A DNA stretch of 64,000 nt from Phytophthora sp. 'mugwort' (lineage: Eukaryota > Oomycota > Peronosporomycetes > Peronosporales > Peronosporaceae). Both the position numbers and the translations under genes were made by a program. The first letter of the stretch is position 1. Each line of letters starts with the position of its first letter. A model generated the notes under the pieces. That model ran no database searches. It was not told the origin of the DNA and saw only the letters and a program-made list of their open reading frames with translations. Of this stretch, positions 1-10,297 are shown piece by piece. The stretch spans positions 2,480,001 through 2,544,000 of the forward strand of contig JAUCEF010000005.1 in NCBI GenBank assembly GCA_033558025.1, in the 5' to 3' direction.

Positions 1-372
1 TTGCTCCAGAAGCGAGACGCCACCACGATTCTGTGCCATTCTAGGACGGTAGATTTGCCGAGATACGTGCGTCAAGCGGATGTGGTAGTTGCAGCATGCG
101 GCCAACCGTATCTTGTGCGGGGTGAATGGTTGAAACCCGGGGCCACAGTTATCGACGTCGGTATTAATTTCGTTCGCGATGTGAACGGCGAGTTCCACGG
201 TGAGGCGAACGCCGACGGCTTCAAGCTTGTTGGCGACGTCAACTTCACCGAGGCGTGTCAAGTGGCGGGGGCTGTTACACCTGTGCCTGGAGGTGTGGGG
301 CCCATGACAATCGCCATGCTACTGCACAATGTTGTCGAAGCGTTTAAACGCAAGATGGATAATAGAAAATAG
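1..372 (+). CDS. Methylene-tetrahydrofolate dehydrogenase/cyclohydrolase (FolD/MTHFD type), 3' part
   Basis: This is the C-terminal 123 residues of a FolD-family enzyme; the gene starts before the window. The family oxidises 5,10-methylene-THF to methenyl-THF and hydrolyses it to 10-formyl-THF, in cytosol or mitochondria. What I see is the NAD(P)-binding half: CHSRT, then ADVVVAACGQP, PGATVIDVGINF, LVGDVNF, and the hallmark TPVPGGVGPMTIAMLL near the C-terminus. The order and spacing are those of the family, and the tail after the last motif is short, so the 3' end looks complete (stop 370-372). The gene is convergent with the CH-domain gene, with only 96 bp between the stops. Whether it is a mono-, bi- or trifunctional form, and whether it has a mitochondrial presequence, cannot be told from this piece. 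Confidence 0.93.
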   Translation: MLQKRDATTILCHSRTVDLPRYVRQADVVVAACGQPYLVRGEWLKPGATVIDVGINFVRDVNGEFHGEANADGFKLVGDVNFTEACQVAGAVTPVPGGVGPMTIAMLLHNVVEAFKRKMDNRK

Positions 373-468
373 GGTGTGCTGTGAGAGTCATTGCAAGTTT
401 TGGGTGGGCTTAGTGGAAAATTTGTGACAGGGTGCTTGGTGCTAAACTCGGGTGGATAATCATGCCGG

Positions 469-3400
469 TTATTCGCCAGCTTTTTTCTTTTGACGAGCGC
501 GTGGGAGCAACATTTCCTGTAGGAACTGCTCCACGCGCTTGTGTAACGGGACATACGGGTTACAGACCACATATTCCGTGAGTGCTGCCAGTGCCTCTTG
601 AAAGTCGCTGAAGTCTGCGCGCAGCATTTCCAGTTCGGCTTCAGTACTAACAGCTACAGATGTCGGCGTCGGTGAGGGAGAATTGCCATCATCACGCTGC
701 AGATTAACGAGCATTTGCTTCAGAGTATGCTCCGTCACGAAGCTTCCAACTAGTTTGCAGTCGCGCGCCATAACAATGAAGGCAGACAGCGAAAGCGTCG
801 AATTCTGCTCGCGTAAGGCGTGCATCGACGCGTAGTAGCGGAAAATACGATGGAGTACAGGTTTGTGCCGCTGGAAGACCTCGCGAACTTTTGGCTCTGC
901 AACTTCAGCACGGAAAAGCTCGCGCTGCGATTGCAGGGCGTGCGGGAGAATGAATTGCTCCATCAGCAAGCGGAACCGTTCGTCCAACGGTAGAATTTGC
1001 GTGGGTATGACACGAGCGTGGCCTCCCCGAGCTAGTCCACGTGGCGCTGGCATTGGGGCATATTTTATCGCTGCAAGTCGCACAAGAGCATCGGCAAATT
1101 GTCGACCGGAGAGTTCCTGCTCCTCGTTAACTATTATATCGGAGTCACTGCCAGCAGCCGAGGTTGTAGTGGCAGGTGTTGCTGAAGGTGTTGAAGGGAG
1201 CTCACTCGTTCCACCGGTTGGAGACGAATTTAGCAACGCCGTTCTGTAGACATTTTCGGCCACTTCTGTTGTGATGTGCTTGTCTCCAGTAAAGCAGTCT
1301 TTAATGAACTTGTTAAATTCGGTCAAGCTCATCGCTGCAAGACTCCCAGCCCCACAACTCGCACTGCATCAAACGCCACAGTTTTCATTTAGTTTAGTTA
1401 CACACACAAACAAAATGCAAATTCTCGACCGTGTACCTGTAATGTTTGAAGATATCGCTGAGATCTCTGCTGTAGGCGAGTAGAGCACGACGGACGGCAG
1501 CTAAAACGATCTCAACATCTCGTTCGGGTATGACTGGTGGCATAGCAGACCCAGCAACAAGAACAGGTGTCGTGCCAGCGCTTGTGCGACGAACAAGCGC
1601 AGCACTGGCAGATTGCTCAAGCTGATTGAAAGTATTCTTGCTGTCGTGAACAAGCAGATCGCGAATGCAAGACGTGTCCACTCGGGAGAACTCGCGTACA
1701 CGTTCGTGTGTCCGTTCGTCTATTAGCGCGACTGGCGCGTTCGGATGAATGTCGCGTGCACGGGCACACGACCAGGTTATCGCGAGCGCCTTGTACGCTA
1801 TCTGGGAGAGTGCGCTGGAGGCCTCATTTGATGTCACAGCGATCTGATCCAGTTCGGAATGAAGCTGTTTAAAGAGCGTCTCGCACGTCCGCATCTCCTT
1901 GAGAAGGTGAGCCACCATACCGGCGTCGTAATTGTCATTCATCCGTTTAACCTCGAGAAGCAGACCACGAACACGCCTCCAAGTCGTGATGATATTGAGA
2001 AAATCCCCGCGTTGTTTCTCCATGTTGAGCTTTCGAACCGTGCCTCTGCGTTGTTAATTCACCAGCCACCACGACGCAAGCGTTAGATGATTCAGACAAC
2101 TGCCGTGTGGGTTTCGGCATACTTACACAGCAGTTCCGAAGAGCATAGCAATGAAAGCGACATTTTCCGTGCCGCTAGCTGCGTGGATGCTGTCGCTGGT
2201 GACAATTTGTGGTAAAGATGGCTGGACCCGCTCGTGGAAAGTGGCGATGTTTTGTAGCCTCTGATCCACGTCTAGTTCATGAACCATCTACATACTCACA
2301 GCATAAGTCCACGTAAAATTATTGGGAATGCTGAAAGGAAGAGCACGTACCGAGGCATCGAACCATGAAGGAAAGAGTCGATGCAGTAGGAAGGAAAAGC
2401 GGCGACCATCAGCGAGGTCCGAGGTGAAGTTCTTGATGGTGCGATCGCCTGGTTTCTCTGCGGAGGATGATAAACTCAAGTGCAGACGGAACCAGTAGAG
2501 TAGCAAGGTATCGATCGGCATTTGAGCCAGGTCGCGGACAGTCACAGCTCGGGAACGGGCCGGTCTTGCTGCTGGAGCAAGTGAAGAGGTCGTGGTGATC
2601 GCGGTCGATGTGCGCCCGCCGGCATTTTTGCTGAAATGCAGCGATGTGAGGCTGGCAGAACCCTCCGCTGCGTCAGCCTTTGCTTTGAGCTCGTTTTCAG
2701 TTTGAATCTAATCACAAATCCACACAAGAAGGAAAAAGTGAGAAGTTGATTCAAGATCAAGGACGATCTCGATGACTTACCATCTCAGCGAGCTGCTGGA
2801 GTACACTACCGTCAAGCTGGTACTCGAGTGAATCCATCATATCTTTGGACATCTGAATAGCGCATGTTTCTACCATACGTGCCATCCCGAACATAGTCTC
2901 GAGCAGCATTCGGTTCGTACGATCCATGCGTTCATCGTCTTGTGTGAGCAGGCTGTCGATACGCTCATAGTTTGCTTCGCGTCTGCGTCCAATAGCCGAG
3001 TGACCGTCGTCGTCGTGGCGTCTGCCATGGCCATGATCATCATAGCCGTAATTGCTGCGGTTGTCGCCACTTCCGTCCCCGCCACCAGCGAAAGAAGCAG
3101 CGGCTGAGAGAGTTTCTAGCTGGTCCACACGGTACGAAAGCTGCTTGTTTGATTCGGTCAAGCTATCGATAATTCTCGCCATAGACGTGACCTTCGCTTC
3201 AGCTTGTGCGATCGCAATGTCCTTCCGACTCAAAGATGCTGCTGTGACGGATAACATGGTTTGATAATCGGTGCTTTCGCGCTGATATGCTCGTCTCAGT
3301 GCTTCAATACGCCAGACACGGAACCACGCTGTGAGGTTGGTCTTGCGCATGCATTGGAAAGCTTGGATTTTTAGCTGAGTACGGCAAGCAGGTATAATGA

Positions 3401-4509
3401 TGAGAGTGAAAATGTGAATTGAAAACAAGCAGCACGTACAGCTCGGATCTGGCGCTGTGCAGTCATGGCGGTGGCCCACCCACGGAAAGTTAACGCGAGA
3501 GTCTGGCGATCCCCGTGGTTCGTCAAATGAAGCACTAACTTGCTCACTTTACCGGGTAATTGCTGGCGTGTCGTGCGCGTACTCTCACGCTTTCTTACAG
3601 TCGCAACGAGCGCTTGCGTTTTACGGCGAAGACGTTTAAATTCCTCCAAAACAATAACAAAAACAACGTGCAAAAGACTAAGTTTTTGTTGTGGGGATTC
3701 CAGGAACTTACACACAGTACCGTGAAGTAAGGTGTACGGTATTCATAGTCGACCCCATGTCCTAAAGCCATGTGATCTTGGGCTTGAGCTTGTGTCGGGG
3801 GCAAGAAGATTGATGCTATCAACTCGGCATGAATTCGTCGCAGGAACGTGATGCTCTGACCCACTGTAGTGGCTCCTGTCTTGTGAAATGCCTGACCCGC
3901 CACTAAATGTGACGTGTATTTCTCTAGCAGTTGACAGCACACAACAGTGTAGAATCGATTGGGCGCTTCGGCCCAGGACGCCATGCGCTTCGCTTCGTTC
4001 AACTTCATCTCGCAGAATAGTGAGATTGAGGCGAATTGTTCCTCACCTGAGTGGATCGACCATCGACTGAGCAAAAGACGTGCCAGGTCTTCACCATGTT
4101 CGTCTTCTAGTTCATCAATTGCTGGGTGCAGGACGTGGAATTCCGCCTCACTATCTCGATGATCCTTGTTACATCCAGTTGAATCGACCTCTGGCATTTG
4201 CTTCGCTTGACGAGACAATGACGAACTGTTACTTGGGGTGGCTACTGCCGATCGGAGCTGCATTGGAGGCAGCACAGCCGTGTCCAGGAACTCTACGGAT
4301 GCTCCGGATACTCGTGCAGGCAACACCTTCCCCACTCGCGCCGTTGCTGGTGGCTCTGCTTGCCGTCGCGATGGCCGATGAGGGAGACGCTCGCTAATCG
4401 ACCCACTGTATGAAGCATTGTTGCAGCAGCGACTGTCCGGGTCGGTGGCAGCGTTTAGCAAGTGAAGCTTGGGAATCACGCGGCCTCCTGCGGCTGACAA
4501 AGGCTCCAT
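469..4509 (-). CDS. Large coiled-coil protein with plastin-like calponin-homology domain (7 exons)
   Basis: Predicted exons (minus strand): 4509-3712, 3643-3440, 3374-2781, 2707-2300, 2287-2127, 2045-1437, 1363-469. All junctions are GT..AG and keep one frame, giving 1,222 aa. Around residues 590-720 there is a CH domain: LLLYWFRLHL, then IKNFTSDLADGRRFSFLLH, and after the next splice ASGTENVAFIAMLFGTA, which matches the last helix of fimbrin/plastin CH repeats. Residues 270-420 carry Trp/Ala-spaced helical stretches (LTFRGWATAM, LTAWFRVWRIEAL), a little like SFI1/IQ-type repeats, and a coiled coil (DSLTESNKQLSYRVDQLETL). The last 300 residues have a helical domain (GRQFADALVRLAAIKYAP, LRRIF-like segments) of a kind I associate with protist cytoskeletal proteins. 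I infer a cytoskeletal, possibly flagellar or centriolar, role. No orthologue name is assigned. Confidence 0.82.
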
Positions 4510-5056
4510 TGACGCAAACCGAGCGAGTTACTACAGTAGCGTATGCCCTTTCATCTTAATTTCGGGTCAAACGTGAAACGGTGTCATGCAGTTTGATCAA
4601 ATAAAATAGCTACGCTTATTGGTTATGTCCTCACAACATTTGAAGTCCAAAACGCAAAATGCATTCGTTCAAACAGGTGCCAGCAGTTACAATTTGGCAT
4701 CATATAGCGGAAACTTTGCGACAGAACATATCCGCTACGAGACGATTCCGGGACAGGTTTTGAGCGACTAAGCATTAGTGGTAGATTCCACGAATTTCAA
4801 AACAAACTGTATATTAAGAAACTAGATCGCAAACGCAGTTTGCAGGTGTTATCAAATCCGCGGTTTCGAGCAAGAAGTCAACCAAATATAAATCTAGAAA
4901 ACGAGTCTGGAATTCGCACACAATTGCGGGACAGCATTAGAGGACGATGCTATACTCGAAGTTTGTATATAACTCACCAGATGGCGCCGACTTCAACTGG
5001 TTTAGCTCGGATGGCAAGATTGAAGGAGTTGTCCATTGTCCAGCATTCAGGCCACC
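4510..5056. other. Intergenic stretch, no gene seen
   Basis: An AT-richer stretch upstream of the CH-domain gene. It holds only short overlapping reading frames without domain signals or plausible exon structure. It probably contains the 5' UTR and promoter of the minus-strand gene starting at 4509, but I could not find a clear oomycete initiator motif. Confidence 0.5.
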
Positions 5057-5565
5057 TAATTTCTGCTTCCCATCCACCAAGACGCTGCAGCATGCATCGC
5101 TAGCCATGCTCTGATGTGTGCAGCTTCCAGCTTCGCTTCTTTGGCTTCCTTCTTCCCCCTTTTAACTTTTCTCTTGCCCAACTTCGCCTGCAAGAAACTT
5201 TTCGCTTTCTTTGCCTCCGTCCTCTCCAATGTTGCTTTTACAGCCGCTGTGAGCTTCGCTTCTCTAGCTGCTGCCTTCTCCTCTTACAGCCGCTTGGTTT
5301 CGGCAAGTTTTACTCCCTTCAGGGCAGCATTCTCTATCTGCATCTAAACCTTGTTCACTTCTCGGATTGCCTTTGCTTCTTCCGTGGCTTTTCGTTTATT
5401 CTCTATCTCTTCTTGCTTGGTTCTTTTGTCGACATCATGAGGTGTCCATTGAGCTGAGCCACATGCATATAAATATCCATATAAATGCAGTTGTCGATGT
5501 CCCGCGATTGTGTGCTGTCCCGAAATAAGCTTGGAGTGGATACCTAATAGACTTCGACGCAACAA
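5057..5565 (-). pseudogene. Relic of a Lys/Ala/Glu-rich coiled-coil protein
   Basis: One minus-strand frame runs about 170 codons from 5565 to about 5057 and is broken by only two in-frame stops (TAG near 5345, TAA near 5290). The product is strongly charged and helical: VDKRTKQEEIENKRKATEE, then VKLAETKRL, EEKAAAREAKL, ATLERTEAKKAKSF and GKRKVKRGKKEAKEAKLEA. The bias towards K, A and E persists across both stops, which supports a once-coding sequence rather than chance. Such tails occur at the ends of pogo/DDE_1-type transposases in oomycetes, but no catalytic part is visible here. A host coiled-coil gene that decayed is equally possible. Confidence 0.45.
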
Positions 5566-5713
5566 ATAAGCCCCTCTGCAACGTCGTTTTCAGAAAATGC
5601 TACTGCGTTTCGTTTCCAAGCAGACCGGGGAAGTCCGACCATCAATTGATGTGTGTGTTGCCTTCAGTTGGTTATTGACAACCAGCGCAGCAGCCAACTG
5701 ACATGCATCTTCA

Positions 5714-6019
5714 CTATCCTAACACTACACCTCTTCTTGTCGTCCATAGCATTGTAGTCGCATTCACCCTCGTGCTCATTCTCCATCGGAGAAGACACAA
5801 CTGTTGTCCCCGGGACGAACGTGGTGACTCGGATTCGCTGAATGCGGAGCTCGTTTCCATCGACGTGCTCGGCTCTGCTTCATTGACTGCCAAGGCAGCC
5901 ATAGCCCCCGCCCGATCGATCTTCTCTTCTTGCTTCATGACGTAGCACGTCTTGATCGGCAAGTGACGACGAAGCTTGCCGGTATGATATTGGGCAGCTC
6001 CAGCGCGGTTGGATATCAA
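5714..6019 (-). pseudogene. Possible decayed tail of a third Cys-rich membrane-protein paralogue
   Basis: A 101-codon frame lies just downstream of the two tandem membrane-protein genes, on the same strand. Its segment LPIKTCYVMKQEEKIDRAG resembles the conserved cytoplasmic segments VELETCYYLMMQDDRKKHG (gene at 6207-7276) and LELRSCFVPMQSDRRPHQPG (gene at 7796-8686) and is followed by a similar acidic Ser-rich stretch (AFSESESPRSS). No signal peptide, Cys-rich ectodomain or membrane helix is found upstream. If related, it is a 5'-truncated third copy. The similarity covers only about 20 residues, so it could be chance. Confidence 0.3.
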
Positions 6020-6206
6020 TGTTCGTTAGCTTTTTTGTTGTCTGCAACTCAGCAAGCCAAAGCGAAGCCGACAAGGCTTCAAACATAATACTGTAGTGCT
6101 CGTGTACCAGCGTCGTTGCTTTCATATCGGGTTAAGCTGATGCTGCGACTTCGACTACACATCTCACGTCCAGAGAGTTACGTTACACCATAACGTTACA
6201 AGTAAA

Positions 6207-7276
6207 CTACCTCCTGACCACGGCGTCATCGACCTCAATTACAACCTCAGGTTTCTCTTCTTCCTCGTCCGCTACGGAAGCAATTTCGGACCCGCTGTCA
6301 GAGCCGTCGGTCGTTGTGTTGCTCGGGTACTCCTCACGCATGGCAAAGTACGGAGCCGTCGATGGCAATGGGCTCTGAAGTGACGTCGGGTCCGACACTC
6401 CACTAGCAATTGAAGAGGTGGTCGCGCCAACACCAACTTTCACCTCCCCATTGAATGCATTATCCGACTGATCGGTACCCTTCTTGCCGTGCTTCTTCCT
6501 GTCATCCTGCATCATGAGATAGTAGCACGTCTCAAGCTCGACTTTGGACACTTGTGGCTTGTGCAGCTCCACGTGATCACGCCACGTCTCCAGGTTTAGT
6601 GCGAGCTCGGGGCGCCTCGCCCGGAGCATCTCGCGCTCTCGGCGCCGCTGCTGCCGCCTTGTCTCCATTTCTTGTCGCACGAGGCTCATGTGATGCTCCA
6701 CGCGTCTCTCGGCGCACTTGCGCTGCATGTAGAGCATGATCATGATGCTCAGCGCGCCAAACGCCACAGCCACGTACATCATGCTGAATTGCTGGCTGTC
6801 ACTTGAGGTGATGATAGTGGTGTCGCTGCTGCTACTGCTGCACTCGTCGGAGGACGAGGCTGATGACACAACGTCACAGAGCGACGGACAGATGCACGTG
6901 CCGTCCTCGCCCGTGCACGTCGGCTTGGAGGAGCTCACAGTGCAGGAGGCACAGACGCTGTCACTGGAACTGCAGTACGTTGTTGCCGCCGTTGAGTTGG
7001 ACGCGGGTGCGGTCGTACACGTGCCGTCCATGAGGTTATACTCACAGCCCTGAATGTTATGGATATAAGGGAAAGTTAGGCATCGAATCGTGCTTAACAT
7101 GCCTACAGGGAAGAAAATAGACGTACCGAGGCTCCGACGCACTGAGAGCACATGGCCGAGAGCTGACAGGCAGAGTATGCGTCGTTGATCAGGCTGCACG
7201 TATCACCGAGCGCCGAGCCGAGCAGCAGCTGCAGCGTCGTTACTGCCAAAAGAGCCGTCGTCTTGAAGCGGATCAT
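6207..7276 (-). CDS. Secreted-type Cys-rich single-pass membrane protein A (tandem paralogue)
   Basis: Two exons, 7276-7127 and 7049-6207, in frame, 330 aa. Exon 1 encodes a signal peptide (TTALLAVTTLQLLLGSALG) and the first cysteines (DTCSLINDAYSACQLSAMC). The ectodomain has a Ser-rich part and a Cys cluster spaced C-x6-C-x2-C-x8-C-x6-C-x-C-x3-C. A membrane helix (YVAVAFGALSIMIMLYMQ, about residues 180-198) is followed by a basic stop-transfer stretch and a long cytoplasmic tail with LNLETWRDHVELHKPQ, CYYLMMQDDRKK and an acidic C-terminus. The neighbour at 7796-8686 has the same layout and Cys spacing, so this is a tandem duplication. I know no named family for it. Function is unknown: a type I surface receptor-like or adhesion-like protein is only an inference from topology. 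The first exon depends on the ATG at 7276, supported by the initiator motif about 45 bp upstream. Confidence 0.85.
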
Positions 7277-7317
7277 CGTTGTCTTACCAAGTTAGCGTAC
7301 CTAATCGCCAATCTTTT

Positions 7318-7332
7318 AAAATGGAAAGTGAC
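7318..7332 (-). promoter_or_regulatory. Oomycete initiator (Inr-FPR) core promoter of membrane-protein gene A
   Basis: On the minus strand this reads GTCACTTTCCATTTT, a near-perfect match to the oomycete initiator plus flanking promoter region (consensus around TCAYTYYNCAWTTT). It sits 42-56 bp before the ATG at 7276, the usual distance for Phytophthora genes, and supports the two-exon model with that start. Confidence 0.7.
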
Positions 7333-7795
7333 AATAAGGGCGCATGTTCAGCGCAGTGGATTTAAAGTTTTTCTCTCGGAAGCATCACCAAGCTGGTTCA
7401 ACGCGAACATCACCTTCACAGGCGTACCCATCTCCAATATTAACCAATCGCAGTCCACGAGTTAGCGACGCACAGTCGGTCATCTCCGTCGTTTCGACAT
7501 AAATGGGGTGAGTCTTCATCAGATATGTACAATATCTGGCTGCAATAACAAGCAGCCATATGAAATAAGGTTTTAGAATAATGCTATCCGACAGTGCTGT
7601 TTGTATTACAAATGAGCATTTCAAATATGTGTTCTAAGAGGATCGAATTTGTTACTGTTGAAATTGAAGTAGAAGTTGCGTAGATTTGACATCATCTGCT
7701 TCTCACCATAATGGTTTATCGATGGAAAACATTTTCCGGTGCCCCATGGCATGGGGCCCATGCAGCTCACATTTCATTATGTCAATACTGTACAC
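7333..7795. other. Spacer between the two tandem membrane-protein genes
   Basis: About 460 bp with only short reading frames lacking recognisable features. It holds the 3' flank of membrane-protein gene B (stop at 7796) and distal upstream sequence of gene A. Confidence 0.5.
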
Positions 7796-8686
7796 CTAAA
7801 CTAGCTCCGTGCCCGTGGGACCCTCCCTTGCTTCGGCAGCGTCGTCTCGGCCCGCCGTGTGCGAGAACAGCAGGTCCGTGGCGGCGATAGCCCGCGAGAT
7901 GTCGCCAGCTTCAACATGCACGTATTCGCCGGTCTCTGCAACGCCATTGCCCCCAGCCCCCGGCTGGTGCGGACGTCTGTCACTTTGCATGGGTACGAAG
8001 CACGAACGCAGCTCGAGATGAGCGAACTGCTCGTCCCCAGGCTCGGCTCGCTCATTCAGGTGGTTGCGCCAGGCGTCGAGCTTGAGACCGCCGGGTAGGT
8101 TACGGTGGTTCTTGTCTCTCCGCCGCCGCTGCAACAGACGGCGGATACTACTGCTCTTGAAGATGATGCACGTGACGAGCGGGAACAGCACGGCCGCCGC
8201 TGCGACGATGCTGCCGTAACCCACGCTGTCGATGGCCCCGGGCATGCACTTGGTGGGCTGTGTCGAGATGTGCTCGCATTGGGACACGCAAACGCAACCC
8301 GAGGAGCCAAAGCAAACGGCAGGTGCGTTTGCCCGGCGGCAGGTGAAGCAGGCCGGATTGATGCCGCTGCAGTACGTGACCTCGCCGCTGAGGAAGTTTT
8401 GTGTGCTGGAGAGCAAGCTCGATGAAGACTCCGAGCTCGAGCTCGGAACGCAACGACCTGTTGAGACTTCGACTGCACAGCCAGCGCGCGAAAGGCACGT
8501 CTTGCAAGTTACAGGGTACCAGCAATCACTGGTGTACTCGTCCTGGTTGCAGATATCGGTGAAGTTTGTAGTATTCACCATCGTGACTTCTGCTGCCGCC
8601 GAGCTGGAGGAAGACGAGCTCGACTGCGCGCCAACGTCCGACACGAGTAACAAAAGCAAGAGCGCGAGATTTATCGAAGCATGCAT
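7796..8686 (-). CDS. Secreted-type Cys-rich single-pass membrane protein B (tandem paralogue)
   Basis: Single exon, 296 aa. The frame stays open further upstream but only with non-ATG codons. The ATG at 8686 gives a clean signal peptide (INLALLLLLLVSDVGAQ). The ectodomain starts with a poly-Ser run, has an N-glycosylation sequon (NTTNFT), and carries the Cys cluster C-x6-C-x2-C-x8-C-x5-C-x-C-x3-C that nearly matches gene A. A membrane helix (SIVAAAAVLFPLVTCIIF, about residues 155-172) is followed by the basic anchor RRLLQRRRR. The cytoplasmic tail holds LKLDAWRNHLNERAEP and LELRSCFVPMQSDRR, aligned with LNLETWRDHVELHK and VELETCYYLMMQDDRK of gene A. Unlike gene A it has no intron. Function unknown; the paired layout suggests surface proteins diverging after local duplication. 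Confidence 0.85.
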   Translation of the reverse strand: MHASINLALLLLLLVSDVGAQSSSSSSSSAAAEVTMVNTTNFTDICNQDEYTSDCWYPVTCKTCLSRAGCAVEVSTGRCVPSSSSESSSSLLSSTQNFLSGEVTYCSGINPACFTCRRANAPAVCFGSSGCVCVSQCEHISTQPTKCMPGAIDSVGYGSIVAAAAVLFPLVTCIIFKSSSIRRLLQRRRRDKNHRNLPGGLKLDAWRNHLNERAEPGDEQFAHLELRSCFVPMQSDRRPHQPGAGGNGVAETGEYVHVEAGDISRAIAATDLLFSHTAGRDDAAEAREGPTGTELV

Positions 8687-8987
8687 CGTCTTTGCAAAGA
8701 TAGAACGATCGCTGCTTGCCGACACGAGGAAGCGGGCAGCGAATCAGCAGTGAAGCAAGCGGGCATGCAAAAGGTGCTCCGCGATACAAATAGTGCGGGA
8801 TGATCTAAAGATGGATACAGGGACTCTCATCTGTCAAAAAGCGGCGAGCCACAGTGTACCAGTAATCATGTTTCTTGTTGCTGAAAGGGGTTCAAGCTTT
8901 TACGAACATGGTACCAGCAACAAGGATCAGCAGGTAGCACGCTCAAACTTTACTGGAATGTCCTCCTTTGAGTTATATTTTCGCTTT

Positions 8988-10235
8988 CTATGGCTCGTGG
9001 ATCTTCGCCAAACGCTTGATGGCCTCTTCAATGGCCTCGTCGGTCTTGCAGTAGGCAAAACGTGCCCACTGGCTGCCTTCGGATTTGTTTTCGGCGCAGA
9101 AGAACGCAGTAGTCGGGATCGCCGTCACGCCCTTGGTTATGGTGAGCCAGCGGCAGAACGCCCAGTCATACGACATACCGGGCTCGATGAAGCTTTCGGG
9201 TAGCTTCACGGCTGAAATGTCGGAATACAGGAAGATGCCGCCACCCGGCGTGATCGGAATAATGCCCACATCCATTAGCGCGCGGCTAAGACGGTCTCGC
9301 TTCTGTTTGTAGTGGTCCGCAACGAAGGCGTAAAAGGTCGGGAATCCCTTGTACGGCTTCTCCGCAAGCTCCAGCATGTTGGCGACAGCCTCCTGCAAAG
9401 GGGTGGCCACACTAAACTGGATCCAGTTGTTAGCGAGGTAGATGCCCTTAATCAAGTTACCGGGGCCAATGGCCCACCCCACTTTCCAGCCAGTCACGGA
9501 AAAGGTCTTGCCTGCACTCGAGACCGTCAGCGTGCGTTCCCACATGCCGTCAATGTTAGCGATCCGCACGTGCCTCTTGCCATCAAACAAAATGTGCTCG
9601 TACACTTCGTCCGAAATGACGATCACACGCGGGTACTGGCGCACGTACTTGGCAATGAGCTCCAGCTCGTCCTCCGTGAACACCTTGCCTGTCGGGTTGT
9701 GTGGATTGTTCAAGAGCACAGCTCGCGTCTTCGACGAGAAGGCTGCCGACAGCGTGGGCTCGTCAATGTAGAATACCTTGGCACCGGTCTGGTCGCACTT
9801 GCGCACGTGTAGCGGCACGTAGTGACACACCCCACCAGCCATCTGCACCTGGGCGGTGTATATGTCGAATGCTGGCTCGAATACGACCACCTCGTCCCCT
9901 GGCTGCACGAAAGCGTTGACTGCTGCGTAGATGGTCTCCGTGGCGCCAACGCCCACTGCAATCTCATTGGTCCAGTTGACCTCGCGCTTCAGTTCCTTGG
10001 AGTATTTCTTGGCCAGCATCTCGACAAGCTTCTTGTGGCCCTGCGGGCGCGCGTACTGGTTGAAATCGGCGTCCAGCGCGTTCTTGGCCGCCTGCTTAAC
10101 AAAATCCTCGCAGCGCCAGTCCGGGAACCCCTGCCCGAGATTCACAGCCTTGTGTTCCAGGGACAGAGGCGTGAACTCGTGCCAGACCGTGGGCTGGTCA
10201 AAGCCTTCAAGGCGCTTGGCGAGCTGCTCCGCCAT
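8988..10235 (-). CDS. Kynurenine/glutamine-K-type PLP aminotransferase (class I/II)
   Basis: Single exon, 415 aa, full length for the family. Class I fold-type-I aminotransferases of this branch (kynurenine-oxoglutarate transaminase, glutamine transaminase K, cysteine-S-conjugate beta-lyase) transfer amino groups to 2-oxo acids. Visible features: VNLGQGFPDW (residues 31-40, substrate region), NQYARPQGHKKL, VGVGATETIYAA, NNPHNPTGKVF (176-186), ISDEVYEHI with the PLP-contacting Asp209 and Tyr212, and SSAGKTFSVTGWKVGW with the Schiff-base Lys243. No targeting peptide is obvious, so probably cytosolic. Divergent from the aldo-keto reductase gene at 10929. The exact substrate cannot be read from sequence; family membership is secure. 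Confidence 0.95.
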   Translation of the reverse strand: MAEQLAKRLEGFDQPTVWHEFTPLSLEHKAVNLGQGFPDWRCEDFVKQAAKNALDADFNQYARPQGHKKLVEMLAKKYSKELKREVNWTNEIAVGVGATETIYAAVNAFVQPGDEVVVFEPAFDIYTAQVQMAGGVCHYVPLHVRKCDQTGAKVFYIDEPTLSAAFSSKTRAVLLNNPHNPTGKVFTEDELELIAKYVRQYPRVIVISDEVYEHILFDGKRHVRIANIDGMWERTLTVSSAGKTFSVTGWKVGWAIGPGNLIKGIYLANNWIQFSVATPLQEAVANMLELAEKPYKGFPTFYAFVADHYKQKRDRLSRALMDVGIIPITPGGGIFLYSDISAVKLPESFIEPGMSYDWAFCRWLTITKGVTAIPTTAFFCAENKSEGSQWARFAYCKTDEAIEEAIKRLAKIHEP

Positions 10236-10279
10236 GGTGTCGTAAAAATGAAGATTGATGGAGAATTCCTCAGGAAATG

Positions 10280-10297
10280 TGCGGCGTTAAATGAGCC
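10280..10297 (-). promoter_or_regulatory. Weak initiator-like site upstream of the aminotransferase
   Basis: The minus strand reads GGCTCATTTAACGCC, starting about 62 bp before the ATG at 10235. GCTCATT matches the core of the oomycete initiator, but the following flank fits poorly, so this is only a candidate transcription start. Confidence 0.35.

Noticed and set aside
5114..5457. Plus-strand Phe/Leu/Ser-rich frames resembling membrane proteins
   Set aside because: They are the reverse-strand shadow of the Lys/Ala/Glu-rich relic; Lys and Glu codons read backwards give Phe, Leu and Ser.
8687..8725. Longer N-terminus for membrane protein B
   Set aside because: It starts at GTG and would bury the signal peptide; the ATG at 8686 gives a normal one.
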